Source: JALYXS01 sp051003795
GTDB lineage: Bacteria > Acidobacteriota > Terriglobia > Bryobacterales > Bryobacteraceae
Assembly (NCBI GenBank): GCA_051003795.1
Contig: JBPCKZ010000070.1
Location: 1 to 36,515, forward strand
Length of the DNA: 36,515 nucleotides
Direction of reading: 5' to 3'
The notes beneath the pieces were generated by a model that saw only the letters and a list, made by a program, of their open reading frames with translations, did not search any database and was not told the origin of the DNA. The position numbers and the translations under genes were made by a program. Shown here piece by piece: positions 1-7,952 of the stretch (position 1 is its first letter; the number at the start of each line of letters is the position of its first letter).

Positions 1-2623
1 CTTCGAGACGCTGTTTATCCGATAACTTCGAATCCGCGAGCAGCGATTGCGCCACATTCTTCGAGCGTTCGAAAACGAACTCGCTGTTCATCATGAAAAG
101 CGCCTGCGGCGCCACGTTGGTTAGCGAACGCTTGCCGGTTTCGGTGGTGGCATCTCCGAAGTCAAAGAGATTGAGCAAAGTCGGTAGGTTCGCGCGCCGC
201 AGCGGCAGATAAACCGTGCGCCGCTTGACCGTCGCGGGACTCATGCTCAAGCGTCCGGCGCTGTTCTCGCCATCGGTGCCGAACCCCGTTTGCAGAGTCC
301 CGCCCATGGTGCAATCGAGCGTTCCGTCAATCGCGAGCATGCCGTCGCGGATCTCCTCAACGTCGAGGCGCTGCCGCTGGAATCGCGATATCAGGTTATC
401 TTCGGGATCTTTTTCGTAGCTTTTCGCGTCGCCTTCGGTGGACATTTGGTAGGCATTCGAGAGCATGATCAGCCGGTGCATTTTCTTGATCGACCAGCCG
501 CCCTCGATGAAGCGCTTGCTCAGGTAATCGAGAAGCTCCGGATGCGTCGGCCGCGCGCCCATCCGGCCGAAATTATCGGGCGTGGCGACGATGCCCTCGC
601 CAAAGTGCCACAGCCAGATTCGATTCACCATCACGCGGGCAGTCAGCGGATTATCGGGGCGCGTGAACCAATCCGCGAGTTCCAGCCGGCCGCTGCCGCT
701 AAAATGTTCGGGCGCCGGAGCGGCCTTTACGAGGATCGCCGGTACGGACCTTGGCGCATCCTCGCCATTGTTGTGATAATCGCCGCGAATCAAAATTTTC
801 TGGTCGACGGGTTCGCCCTCGGCAACCGCATCCGCCATGTCCGGTTCGGGCGGCCCGCTTTTCGTGAGCTCCACGATTTTGGCGTTCAGTTGCGCGATCC
901 GCTCGACGGCTTCCGCGGAAAACAACTTCTCGCGTTCTTTACCGGCGGCTTTGAAGGGTCCGTTCTCGACGGCGTTGAAAAACGCGTCTTTATCGCCCTC
1001 AAGTTTCGGCTTGTCGAGATTAACGATTTCCTTGGCTTCTAGCTTCTTGCGCTCGCCTTCGCGCGCCTTGGCAAGCGCCTTCTCGAATTCTTCCACTCCA
1101 TCCTGAAACCGCTTTTGGTATGCCTGGGCGGTTGCTGGAAGCGTATCGGCGCGGGCCGCGCGCCACTCGTCGAGGTACGGACGCGATTCCGGTGAAGTCT
1201 GCAGCAGTTTGACCCACTTCCCTAATGTAGATTCGTCGAGATGTTCCTGGCTAGCAAGATCGGCGGCATCGGCGTGATCCACGTAAACTTCGCGCGCGGC
1301 CAGCATGTAATCCGCGACATGCGAAGCCATCTGCTTCGATTGCCCCGCCAGCCCCGCGTCGGCGATCTCTTCAATCGCGAGTTTCCGCAACCCGATCTCA
1401 GCTTGAGAAGATAGATACTTGTCGTACTCCGGCTTCGGCACAAGCGGACGGTATAGTAGCTGCGCCACCCCTGTTTTGGCATTCTTGAAATCTTTCGTAC
1501 TGGCGAAAATGCCAACCATCGAGTAGTAATCTTTGGTGAGGATCGGATCGAACTTATGGTCGTGGCAGCGCGCGCAAGCCATCGTCAATCCCAGAATCGC
1601 CTTCGAGGTAACATCCACTTGCTCGTCGTAGATGTCGTAAAGCATTTTTGTTTTATCGACTTGGGCCAGCGCTTTTTGCCCCAACGCAAGGAATCCGGTC
1701 GCCACAATTCCGCGCGCGTTGAAATCCTTCGAAGGCAGCAGATCTCCGGCCACCTGTTCGCGCACGAATTGGTCGTAGGGCAAGTCGTTATTAAAGGACT
1801 CGATCACATAGTCGCGATAGCGCCAGGCGTAGGGATAGCGATGATCCTCGTCATTGCCCGTTGAGTCGGCGTAGCGGGAAACATCCAGCCAGTGGCGGCC
1901 CCAACGCTCGCCGTAGCGAGACGACGCGAGCAGACGATCCACCACTTTCTCGAAAGCCTGGGGCGATTGGTCGGCGACAAAATCGTCGATCTCCCGCTCG
2001 GTCGGCGGCAATCCGGTGAGGTCGAATGTCGCGCGGCGCAGCAGCGTCGTCTTATCCGCGGGCGGCGCGGGTTTCAGACCATTCTCTTCGAGCTTGGCGA
2101 GAATGAAACGGTCAACCGGCGTGCGCGCCCATTTCCCATTCGCGACTTTGGGCGGGGCGTAATCCTTTACCGGCTGGAAAGCCCAGAAAGCTTTCTGCTC
2201 CGGCGTGAATTCCTTTTTTACGGCCAGCTGAGGTGTAATGGCAGCCGCTTGATCCGCGCCCGGCCACGGCGCGCCCATCTTCACCCAGGCCGATAGATCC
2301 GCAATCTCATCGGGCTTGAGCTTGCCCGTCGGCGGCATCTTCACCGAATCTTCATAGCCGATGACTTTGAGCAGGCGGCTCGATCCGGGCTGGTCCTTCA
2401 TAACGACCGGTCCGCTTTGACCGCCCGCTAGAAACCCCGCAGCCGTGGAAAGATCGAGCGATGCGCTCTTCAACTTCGAGTTATGACAGCCCTGGCAATT
2501 TTTCACCAATACAGGGCGGACTTTATTCTCGAAGTATTCGATCCGTTCGGCGGTTTGGGCCAATGCGGCAAAACAAGGTAGAAAGGCCGCGATCACGCCA
2601 ACGAAGCGGGCGGACAGTAACAT
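1..2623 (-). CDS. PSD1 / planctomycete cytochrome c-type protein (DUF1549-DUF1553), 3' end outside window
   Basis: This secreted protein begins with ATG at 2621-2623 and is open to the left edge, giving about 874 visible residues. A hydrophobic signal peptide (about residues 5-22, ending in an ALAQ-type cleavage site) is followed by a haem c motif CQGCH at 43-47. The DUF1549-like region contains GERWGRHWLDVSRYADS and a second CxxCH (CARCH) near residue 354. The visible C-terminal part has the DUF1553 features FTRPDNPLTARVMVNRIW and NSEFVFERSKNVA. These modules are known from Planctomycetes, Verrucomicrobia and Acidobacteria, and their biochemical role is not established. The gene lies 42 bases after the GT-C gene on the same strand. 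It has no Shine-Dalgarno sequence, but a perfect TATAAT sits 9 bases before the ATG, so it may have its own promoter and a near-leaderless mRNA. The family call is firm; the function is unknown. Confidence 0.93.
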   Translation of the reverse strand, partial: MLLSARFVGVIAAFLPCFAALAQTAERIEYFENKVRPVLVKNCQGCHNSKLKSASLDLSTAAGFLAGGQSGPVVMKDQPGSSRLLKVIGYEDSVKMPPTGKLKPDEIADLSAWVKMGAPWPGADQAAAITPQLAVKKEFTPEQKAFWAFQPVKDYAPPKVANGKWARTPVDRFILAKLEENGLKPAPPADKTTLLRRATFDLTGLPPTEREIDDFVADQSPQAFEKVVDRLLASSRYGERWGRHWLDVSRYADSTGNDEDHRYPYAWRYRDYVIESFNNDLPYDQFVREQVAGDLLPSKDFNARGIVATGFLALGQKALAQVDKTKMLYDIYDEQVDVTSKAILGLTMACARCHDHKFDPILTKDYYSMVGIFASTKDFKNAKTGVAQLLYRPLVPKPEYDKYLSSQAEIGLRKLAIEEIADAGLAGQSKQMASHVADYMLAAREVYVDHADAADLASQEHLDESTLGKWVKLLQTSPESRPYLDEWRAARADTLPATAQAYQKRFQDGVEEFEKALAKAREGERKKLEAKEIVNLDKPKLEGDKDAFFNAVENGPFKAAGKEREKLFSAEAVERIAQLNAKIVELTKSGPPEPDMADAVAEGEPVDQKILIRGDYHNNGEDAPRSVPAILVKAAPAPEHFSGSGRLELADWFTRPDNPLTARVMVNRIWLWHFGEGIVATPDNFGRMGARPTHPELLDYLSKRFIEGGWSIKKMHRLIMLSNAYQMSTEGDAKSYEKDPEDNLISRFQRQRLDVEEIRDGMLAIDGTLDCTMGGTLQTGFGTDGENSAGRLSMSPATVKRRTVYLPLRRANLPTLLNLFDFGDATTETGKRSLTNVAPQALFMMNSEFVFERSKNVAQSLLADSKLSDKQRLE

Positions 2624-2632
2624 TGTCTATCG

Positions 2633-2638
2633 ATTATA
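2633..2638 (-). promoter_or_regulatory. TATAAT -10 element directly upstream of the PSD1 gene
   Basis: On the minus strand a consensus TATAAT ends 9 bases before the ATG at 2623, and no purine-rich ribosome site lies between. The best -35 candidate is TTCGAT (2655-2660, spacer 16), which is weak. A transcript starting at the usual distance from this hexamer would have only about 0-4 leader bases. Confidence 0.55.
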
Positions 2639-2644
2639 TCGTGA

Positions 2645-2672
2645 AATCGGGCTAATCGAATCGGGCTAATCG
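2645..2672. repeat. Perfect 14-base tandem duplication across a stop codon
   Basis: The unit AATCGGGCTAATCG occurs twice head to tail at 2645-2658 and 2659-2672. The right-hand copy contains the TAG stop (2666-2668) of the minus-strand GT-C gene and the left-hand copy repeats that stop downstream. The repeat also lies between the GT-C stop and the -10 element of the PSD1 gene. Confidence 0.9.
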
Positions 2673-4870
2673 ATGCGGTAAACCTTTCCATCCGAATTGG
2701 ATGCGACCGTCGTGATACCCCATTCGGACCGATAGTTTTCGAAGTCTTTCCATTCGTAATCGGACTTCCTCACCAGGATGTATCGCACACCGAGGCGCTT
2801 GACCTCCAGCGCGGCCAACCGGCGGTAGTCTTCGATAACCGGGGCTTTTTCGAGAGCCGGTTCATTCGACAGAACACGCCAAGTTCGTCCATCCACGCTT
2901 CCTTCCAGTCTCAGCCGGCTCTCCCACTGCGCGCCTGGTATGTCCAAGCGGACGGTGTCGATCCGGCGGGGCCGGTCCATGTCGATTTCGTAGAACATGC
3001 CGGGCCGGACGATCTCCCAACTGGACCACCGGGTCACGGGCGACCCATCCACCGCAAGTCCCGCATCCCACGGATTGGGGGAAGCGTTCACGACCCACTT
3101 CGACTCGATGGCCAACGGAGTCGAGGAGTTTGCGAGATGAATTTCGCCGATGCTCCATAGATCGGTTTTTCCTGTCCCGAGTTGGACGATTCGAAGCCGC
3201 CGCAGTTCCGCCGGTGGAAAGGAAAAACGTTGGGTAAGCAGCGGCTGGCAAAGTTCCGGCTGAAATCCGGCGCATAGAATATAGCGAATTCGTTGGTTGA
3301 ATGCGGCTTGAAAGGAAACGAGGATGGGATGCGAGGTATAGGCTTGCGCGGCTCCCGTGAAAGCAAAAACCGGCTCGGCGCCGGGCACCGCCCGTTCAAT
3401 CATGCGGTCCGCGCGATAATCCGCGCTCCAATGGCTAAGGTAGTCGTCCTGGCTCTCGATCCGCAAGACATCGATCCAGGGGACGTGCGTGAAACGCCAG
3501 GCATCGGGCGCGCAATACCGGTTCACCACCGTGGGCCAGCATAATACGAGATTGGCGGCGGCAACCACGCACGGCAGCGCAGGTACACGCGCCAACGCGA
3601 TACCCATGGACAGCGCGAGAAACGGCAAAGCGGGAATGATAAATCGCGTTCCATGGTTGAACAGATATGCGACGCCGGTGACGCCGGCAGCCGCCAGCAA
3701 TCGTCTCCCTTGCCGGTTTCGCAACGCGAATAGCGCTAGCGGAGCGGCCAAAAATGCGGGGCCGGTAAGGCCGCCCAAGCGCCCGCCGAGAATCGAGAGC
3801 TCAACCGGTATCCGCCACGGCTCGACGCCGTTCCAGTGACTGAGTCGGTAAGTGTACTCCCGCTCAAAAGAAACGTGAACATACGGATTGGTAAAAATGG
3901 CATTTCCGAATGGAGCGATCGGATTATGCACCCACAGCCAGTTCTTCACGAGCCAAATCAGCATCAAGGGCATAGCGCTCGCGAACACAAGCGCAGTGCC
4001 GCGCGCACCTCCCCGCCGGAAAACAAACAGCAGCGCTCCGGCCAGGACGAACGCGCCGGTGTACTTGATGGCGAACGCAAATCCGCACAGGAGCCCAGTC
4101 AGAATCAATAAGCCGGATTCACGCTCCTCCTCCCAGACGCATAACGCGTGGAACGCCGCGAACCCCACGCAGGCAAGCCCGGCATCCGTGTATGCCGACG
4201 TTCCATCGATGCCCACGACCGGCGACGCGAATATCAGGAGTGCGCCAAAGATCCCGGCGACCGGCATTCCGAATCGCTTCGCATAAGAAACCATCAGCAG
4301 GGTAAGACAGATCGGGAAGCAGTAATGCACCATCGCGGCCGCCGAGTGCCGGCCAAACGCGAATGCGAACAGGAACAGCATCTCCATTCCCTGAGACAAG
4401 CTCGCGTACATGTTGGTGGCGATCCGGATTAGTCCATGAGCGTTGTAATACAAGTTGACCAAGCCAAGATGATAGGCCATGCCATCGGGACTCATCTCCG
4501 GCGCGAGAGCGTACCGCACGTAAAGTAAGTTGTAAGTCCCGAACCCCGCGATGAATAGGACCTTTAGGTAAGCGGGTAGCGGCGGAAGGCTATTCTGAAC
4601 CGCGCGCCCCGGCAAGCGGTTTGAGATAACGGCGACGATCGAGATGCCGATCAACACCTGCGGATAAATGAGATGAAGGCACGCAAGCGCGAACACGATG
4701 CCGCTCAATGCGGCGGCGCCGGCGACGAAGGCCATCGGCCAGTGTTCTTCCCGATAGAGGCGGATTTTCAGAACGCGCAGTATCAAGTTGCCGAGGGCGA
4801 GGCAGGCGATCGCAGTGAGCGCGGCTCCGAAAAGGATCGGGAACAGCGCGGCGATCGCTTGGACCGCCAT
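2666..4870 (-). CDS. GT-C-type multi-spanning membrane glycosyltransferase-like protein with C-terminal discoidin domain
   Basis: The 734-residue protein has about a dozen hydrophobic segments from residue 5 to about 450. An acidic SPDGMAYH motif lies in an early extracytoplasmic loop, as in GT39/ArnT-like GT-C enzymes that use polyprenyl-linked sugars. From about residue 582 to 672 follows a soluble F5/8 type C (discoidin)-like domain, with WDAGLAVDGSPVTRWSS and later SVDGRTWRVLS, which in other proteins binds carbohydrate or lipid. A short tail ends in YRID. Its ATG overlaps the glgB stop by one base (TAATG), so translation is probably coupled to glgB. Inferred role: transfer of a sugar to an envelope acceptor on the periplasmic side. 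The exact donor and acceptor cannot be read from the sequence, and the GT-C assignment rests on topology and the loop motif. Confidence 0.75.
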   Translation of the reverse strand: MAVQAIAALFPILFGAALTAIACLALGNLILRVLKIRLYREEHWPMAFVAGAAALSGIVFALACLHLIYPQVLIGISIVAVISNRLPGRAVQNSLPPLPAYLKVLFIAGFGTYNLLYVRYALAPEMSPDGMAYHLGLVNLYYNAHGLIRIATNMYASLSQGMEMLFLFAFAFGRHSAAAMVHYCFPICLTLLMVSYAKRFGMPVAGIFGALLIFASPVVGIDGTSAYTDAGLACVGFAAFHALCVWEEERESGLLILTGLLCGFAFAIKYTGAFVLAGALLFVFRRGGARGTALVFASAMPLMLIWLVKNWLWVHNPIAPFGNAIFTNPYVHVSFEREYTYRLSHWNGVEPWRIPVELSILGGRLGGLTGPAFLAAPLALFALRNRQGRRLLAAAGVTGVAYLFNHGTRFIIPALPFLALSMGIALARVPALPCVVAAANLVLCWPTVVNRYCAPDAWRFTHVPWIDVLRIESQDDYLSHWSADYRADRMIERAVPGAEPVFAFTGAAQAYTSHPILVSFQAAFNQRIRYILCAGFQPELCQPLLTQRFSFPPAELRRLRIVQLGTGKTDLWSIGEIHLANSSTPLAIESKWVVNASPNPWDAGLAVDGSPVTRWSSWEIVRPGMFYEIDMDRPRRIDTVRLDIPGAQWESRLRLEGSVDGRTWRVLSNEPALEKAPVIEDYRRLAALEVKRLGVRYILVRKSDYEWKDFENYRSEWGITTVASNSDGKVYRID

Positions 4871-7047
4871 TACCCAGGGCCGCGGAACACGACCACCGCG
4901 AGCGGCGGCAACGTTACCGCGATACTGTGCTTGCGTTCGTGGCGCGGCACGGGCCTCGACATCAACCCACCCCCGTTACCGACGTTGCTCCCACCAAACA
5001 TTTCGGAATCCGTGTTCAAAACTTCGGCGTAATAGCCGGGGATCGCGACTCCGAACTCGTAGCCGCGGCGCACTACGGGGGTGAAGTTACAGCAGAACAT
5101 CAGAAAGTCTTTCGAACTCTCGCCGCGGCGAATGAAAGAGATGATCGAATTAGCGGAATCGTGGAAATCCACCCACTCATACCCGGAATGGTGGAAATCG
5201 ACTTCGTACAAGGCGGGGTAAGAGCGATAGAAACGATTCAACTCCTGCACCAGCGTCTGCAGCTTGCGGTGGTAATCGTACTGGAGTAACTCCCACCTTA
5301 CGCCGACATTGTAATTCCATTCTTCGTGCTGCCCGATTTCGCATCCCATGAAAAGCAGCTTCTTGCCCGGATGCCCATACATGTAAGCCAGGAACGCGCG
5401 GACGTTCGCGAATTTCCGCCACTCGTCGCCCGGCATCTTATCGATCAGGGATTGCTTGCCATGCACCACTTCGTCATGCGAAATCGGCAAGACAAAATTT
5501 TCCGTAAATGCATATAACATGCTGAACGTGATGCTGTTGTGACGATATTTGCGATGCACCGGATCTTCGTGAAAATAGTTCAGCATGTCGTGCATCCAGC
5601 CCATGTTCCACTTCATGGTGAATCCGAGGCCGTTCAAATAAACGGGGCGCGACACGCCGGGAAAGGCGGTCGATTCCTCGGCGAACGTGAGCGCGCCGGG
5701 GATTTCGTGGGCGAGTTCGTTAAAGCGCCGCAGCAAATCGATGGCTTCCAGATTCTCGTTTCCGCCGTATTGATTTGGAATCCACTGGCCGGCTTCCCGC
5801 GAGTAATCGAGATAAAGCATGGAAGCCACCGCGTCCACGCGCAGCCCGTCGATGTGATATTTCTTCAGCCAGAACAGCGCGTTTGAAATCAGAAACTCGC
5901 GCACTTCATTGCGTCCGTAATTGAAGATCAGCGTGCCCCAATCGCGGTGCTCGCCTTTGCGCGGATCGGCATGTTCGTATAGGGCGGACCCGTCGAAATA
6001 TGCCAGGCCGTGCGCATCCTTCGGGAAATGCGCCGGAACCCAATCGACAATCATTCCGATGCCTTCCTGGTGGCAGCGGTCCACGAAAAACATGAAGTCT
6101 TCGGGCGCGCCGAAACGCGCGCTCGGCGCGAAATATCCGGTAATCTGATAACCCCAGGATCCGGAAAACGGATGCTCCATCATGGGCAGCAGCTCGAGGT
6201 GCGTGTAGCCCATCCGCTTGGCATACTCGACCAGCTTGTGCGCCATCTCGCGATAAGTCAGCGGCTCGCCATGCGGACCGCGCATCCAGGATTCCAGATG
6301 CACTTCGTAGATGGAAATCGGCGAGCGCAGCCACTCTTTCTTCCCGCGCTCTTCCATCCATGCGGCATCCCGCCACTCGTATTTATCCAGGTTGCGAACG
6401 ACGGAAGCGGATTTCGGGGGCACTTCACTGCCGAATCCGTATGGGTCCGCCTTCAACTGTCGATAGCCCATGAACTGCGAGCGAACGTGATACTTGTACG
6501 CGGAGCCTTCGCCGGCATCGGGCAGAAATATTTCCCAGATTCCGCCGTTGCGCTTCCGCATGGGATGCCGCCGCGTATCCCATTCGTTGAAATCGCCGGC
6601 GACGCTTACGCCCTCGGCGTTCGGCGCCCACAGCGCGAATCGCACGCCATTGACGCCTTCCACTTGGACGATATGCGCGCCCAAGCTGCGATAGCTTTCG
6701 TAATTGGTGCCTTCGCCGTGCAGGTGAATATCGAAATCCGAAATGAGCGGCGGAAAACGGTAGGGGTCTTCGATTTCCCGAACCGTCCCATCCCATTGCG
6801 TTAATTGCAGCTTATACGGGCCGGATTCGCCATCGAGCAGCACCGCGAAGAAGCCATTCGGGTGTTTTTTCTTCATGACGGAAGCCGCCCCGTTCACGAC
6901 GACGCTCGCGGACTCCGCCTGCGGGAGAAACGCGCGCACTTCCCATCGCGCCTCACCGGCCTTCCCTTTCACCACATGGGCGCCGAGAATACGAAACGGG
7001 TCGCCATGGTATCCCCCTACGATCGCTTCAATGTCGGCGGCAGTCAT
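4870..7047 (-). CDS. glgB: 1,4-alpha-glucan (glycogen) branching enzyme
   Basis: GlgB cuts alpha-1,4 glucan chains and rejoins them through alpha-1,6 bonds during glycogen synthesis in the cytoplasm. The 725-residue length matches the family (about 730). An N-terminal carbohydrate-binding module (residues 1-100, with HGDPFRILGAH) and a CBM48 module (about 115-215, with VAGDFNEWD) precede the GH13 barrel. Catalytic residues are visible: the nucleophile D405 in GLRVDAVAS, the acid/base E458 in AEESTAFPG, and H524-D525 in PISHDEVVHGK. The C-terminal beta domain ends in VVVFRGPG. The start is ATG at 7047 with GAGG 5 bases upstream and TATAAT 9 bases upstream. It is first in a possible glgB/GT-C/PSD1 operon. 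No other glycogen gene (glgA, glgC, glgP) is in view. Confidence 0.98.
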   Translation of the reverse strand: MTAADIEAIVGGYHGDPFRILGAHVVKGKAGEARWEVRAFLPQAESASVVVNGAASVMKKKHPNGFFAVLLDGESGPYKLQLTQWDGTVREIEDPYRFPPLISDFDIHLHGEGTNYESYRSLGAHIVQVEGVNGVRFALWAPNAEGVSVAGDFNEWDTRRHPMRKRNGGIWEIFLPDAGEGSAYKYHVRSQFMGYRQLKADPYGFGSEVPPKSASVVRNLDKYEWRDAAWMEERGKKEWLRSPISIYEVHLESWMRGPHGEPLTYREMAHKLVEYAKRMGYTHLELLPMMEHPFSGSWGYQITGYFAPSARFGAPEDFMFFVDRCHQEGIGMIVDWVPAHFPKDAHGLAYFDGSALYEHADPRKGEHRDWGTLIFNYGRNEVREFLISNALFWLKKYHIDGLRVDAVASMLYLDYSREAGQWIPNQYGGNENLEAIDLLRRFNELAHEIPGALTFAEESTAFPGVSRPVYLNGLGFTMKWNMGWMHDMLNYFHEDPVHRKYRHNSITFSMLYAFTENFVLPISHDEVVHGKQSLIDKMPGDEWRKFANVRAFLAYMYGHPGKKLLFMGCEIGQHEEWNYNVGVRWELLQYDYHRKLQTLVQELNRFYRSYPALYEVDFHHSGYEWVDFHDSANSIISFIRRGESSKDFLMFCCNFTPVVRRGYEFGVAIPGYYAEVLNTDSEMFGGSNVGNGGGLMSRPVPRHERKHSIAVTLPPLAVVVFRGPG

Positions 7048-7056
7048 GCGAACCTC

Positions 7057-7062
7057 ATTATA
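7057..7062 (-). promoter_or_regulatory. TATAAT -10 element of glgB, overlapping the add start codon
   Basis: A perfect TATAAT on the minus strand ends 9 bases before the glgB ATG. Its first base is the A of the divergent add ATG (7062-7064). GAGG lies between the hexamer and the glgB start. No good -35 box is seen, and it would fall inside the add coding region. Confidence 0.5.
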
Positions 7063-7952
7063 TGGCGGCGGAACTGCATCTCCATTTAGAAGGCTCGGTT
7101 GAACCCGATACCATGCGGTTGCTGGTCCCGGAGTTGTCTTGCGAAGAAATTCGCGTCCGCTACCGGTTCGAAAATTTCGCGGGATTTATTCAGTGCTTCA
7201 AGTGGGTGGTGCAGCAATTGCGTTCGCCCGAAGATTATTCGCTGATAGCGAAACATCTGTTGCGCCGCCTGGAACGACAGGGCATCGATTACGCCGAGAT
7301 CACGCTATCGGCGGGCGTGATTCTTTGGCGGCAACTCGATTTTGACGCTATCTGGAAGGCTCTCCAACAGGCCGCCGCCGCATCTCCGGTTCAGGTGCGC
7401 TGGAATCTGGACGCCATCCGGCAATTTGGCGCGGATCATGCGATGCGGGTCGCCGAGATCGCGGCCGGATACGTGGGCGATGGCGCGATTTCGTTTGGGA
7501 TCGGCGGCGACGAGAAGGCCGGCCCTGCGGAGATCTTCGCCGATGTTTACGCGTTCGCGCGCGGAAAAGGTTTGCGATTGACGGCGCACGCTGGGGAAAC
7601 CATGGGACCCGAATCGGTGTGGGCGGCGCTCAAGATTGGCGCGGAGCGCATCGGGCACGGCATTCGCGCGATCGACGATCCGGAACTGGTGAAACACTTG
7701 CGCGACGAGCGGATCCCGCTCGAAATTTGCATGACGAGCAATGTGGCGACCGGCGCGGTCAGTTGTTTGGACGGCCACCCGATTCGCAGGCTTTACGATG
7801 CGGGCGTTCCGATCACGATCAACACGGACGATCCGGCGATCTTCGGGACGATGCTCGCGAAGGAATTCGAGATCGCGCGAACGCGCTTTGGATTCACGGA
7901 ATCGGAGCTGGCGGGCATTGCGGAAAATGCTTACGCCTACCGTTTCTCATAA
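7062..7952 (+). CDS. add: Adenosine deaminase-family protein
   Basis: This cytoplasmic zinc hydrolase converts adenosine to inosine in purine salvage. The N-terminal metal motif is HLHLEGS with H6 and H8. H176 and E179 lie in TAHAGET, H199 in RIGHGIR, and the D256-D257 pair in INTDDPAIF. Together these complete the metal and catalytic set. At 296 residues it is slightly shorter than the usual 330 or so, because it starts almost directly at the metal motif. That start is ATG 7062, and no in-frame start or clear ribosome site lies upstream. It is divergent from glgB with 14 bases between start codons. Its 3' end overlaps the convergent fusion gene by 16 bases. Some family members deaminate adenine or other purines, so the substrate is inferred. 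Confidence 0.92.
   Translation: MAAELHLHLEGSVEPDTMRLLVPELSCEEIRVRYRFENFAGFIQCFKWVVQQLRSPEDYSLIAKHLLRRLERQGIDYAEITLSAGVILWRQLDFDAIWKALQQAAAASPVQVRWNLDAIRQFGADHAMRVAEIAAGYVGDGAISFGIGGDEKAGPAEIFADVYAFARGKGLRLTAHAGETMGPESVWAALKIGAERIGHGIRAIDDPELVKHLRDERIPLEICMTSNVATGAVSCLDGHPIRRLYDAGVPITINTDDPAIFGTMLAKEFEIARTRFGFTESELAGIAENAYAYRFS

Noticed and set aside
290..1042. Long plus-strand open frame (250 codons)
   Set aside because: It is antisense to the PSD1 protein, whose DUF1549/DUF1553 and CxxCH motifs are clear. Its translation has no recognisable motifs and is typical of GC-rich shadow frames.
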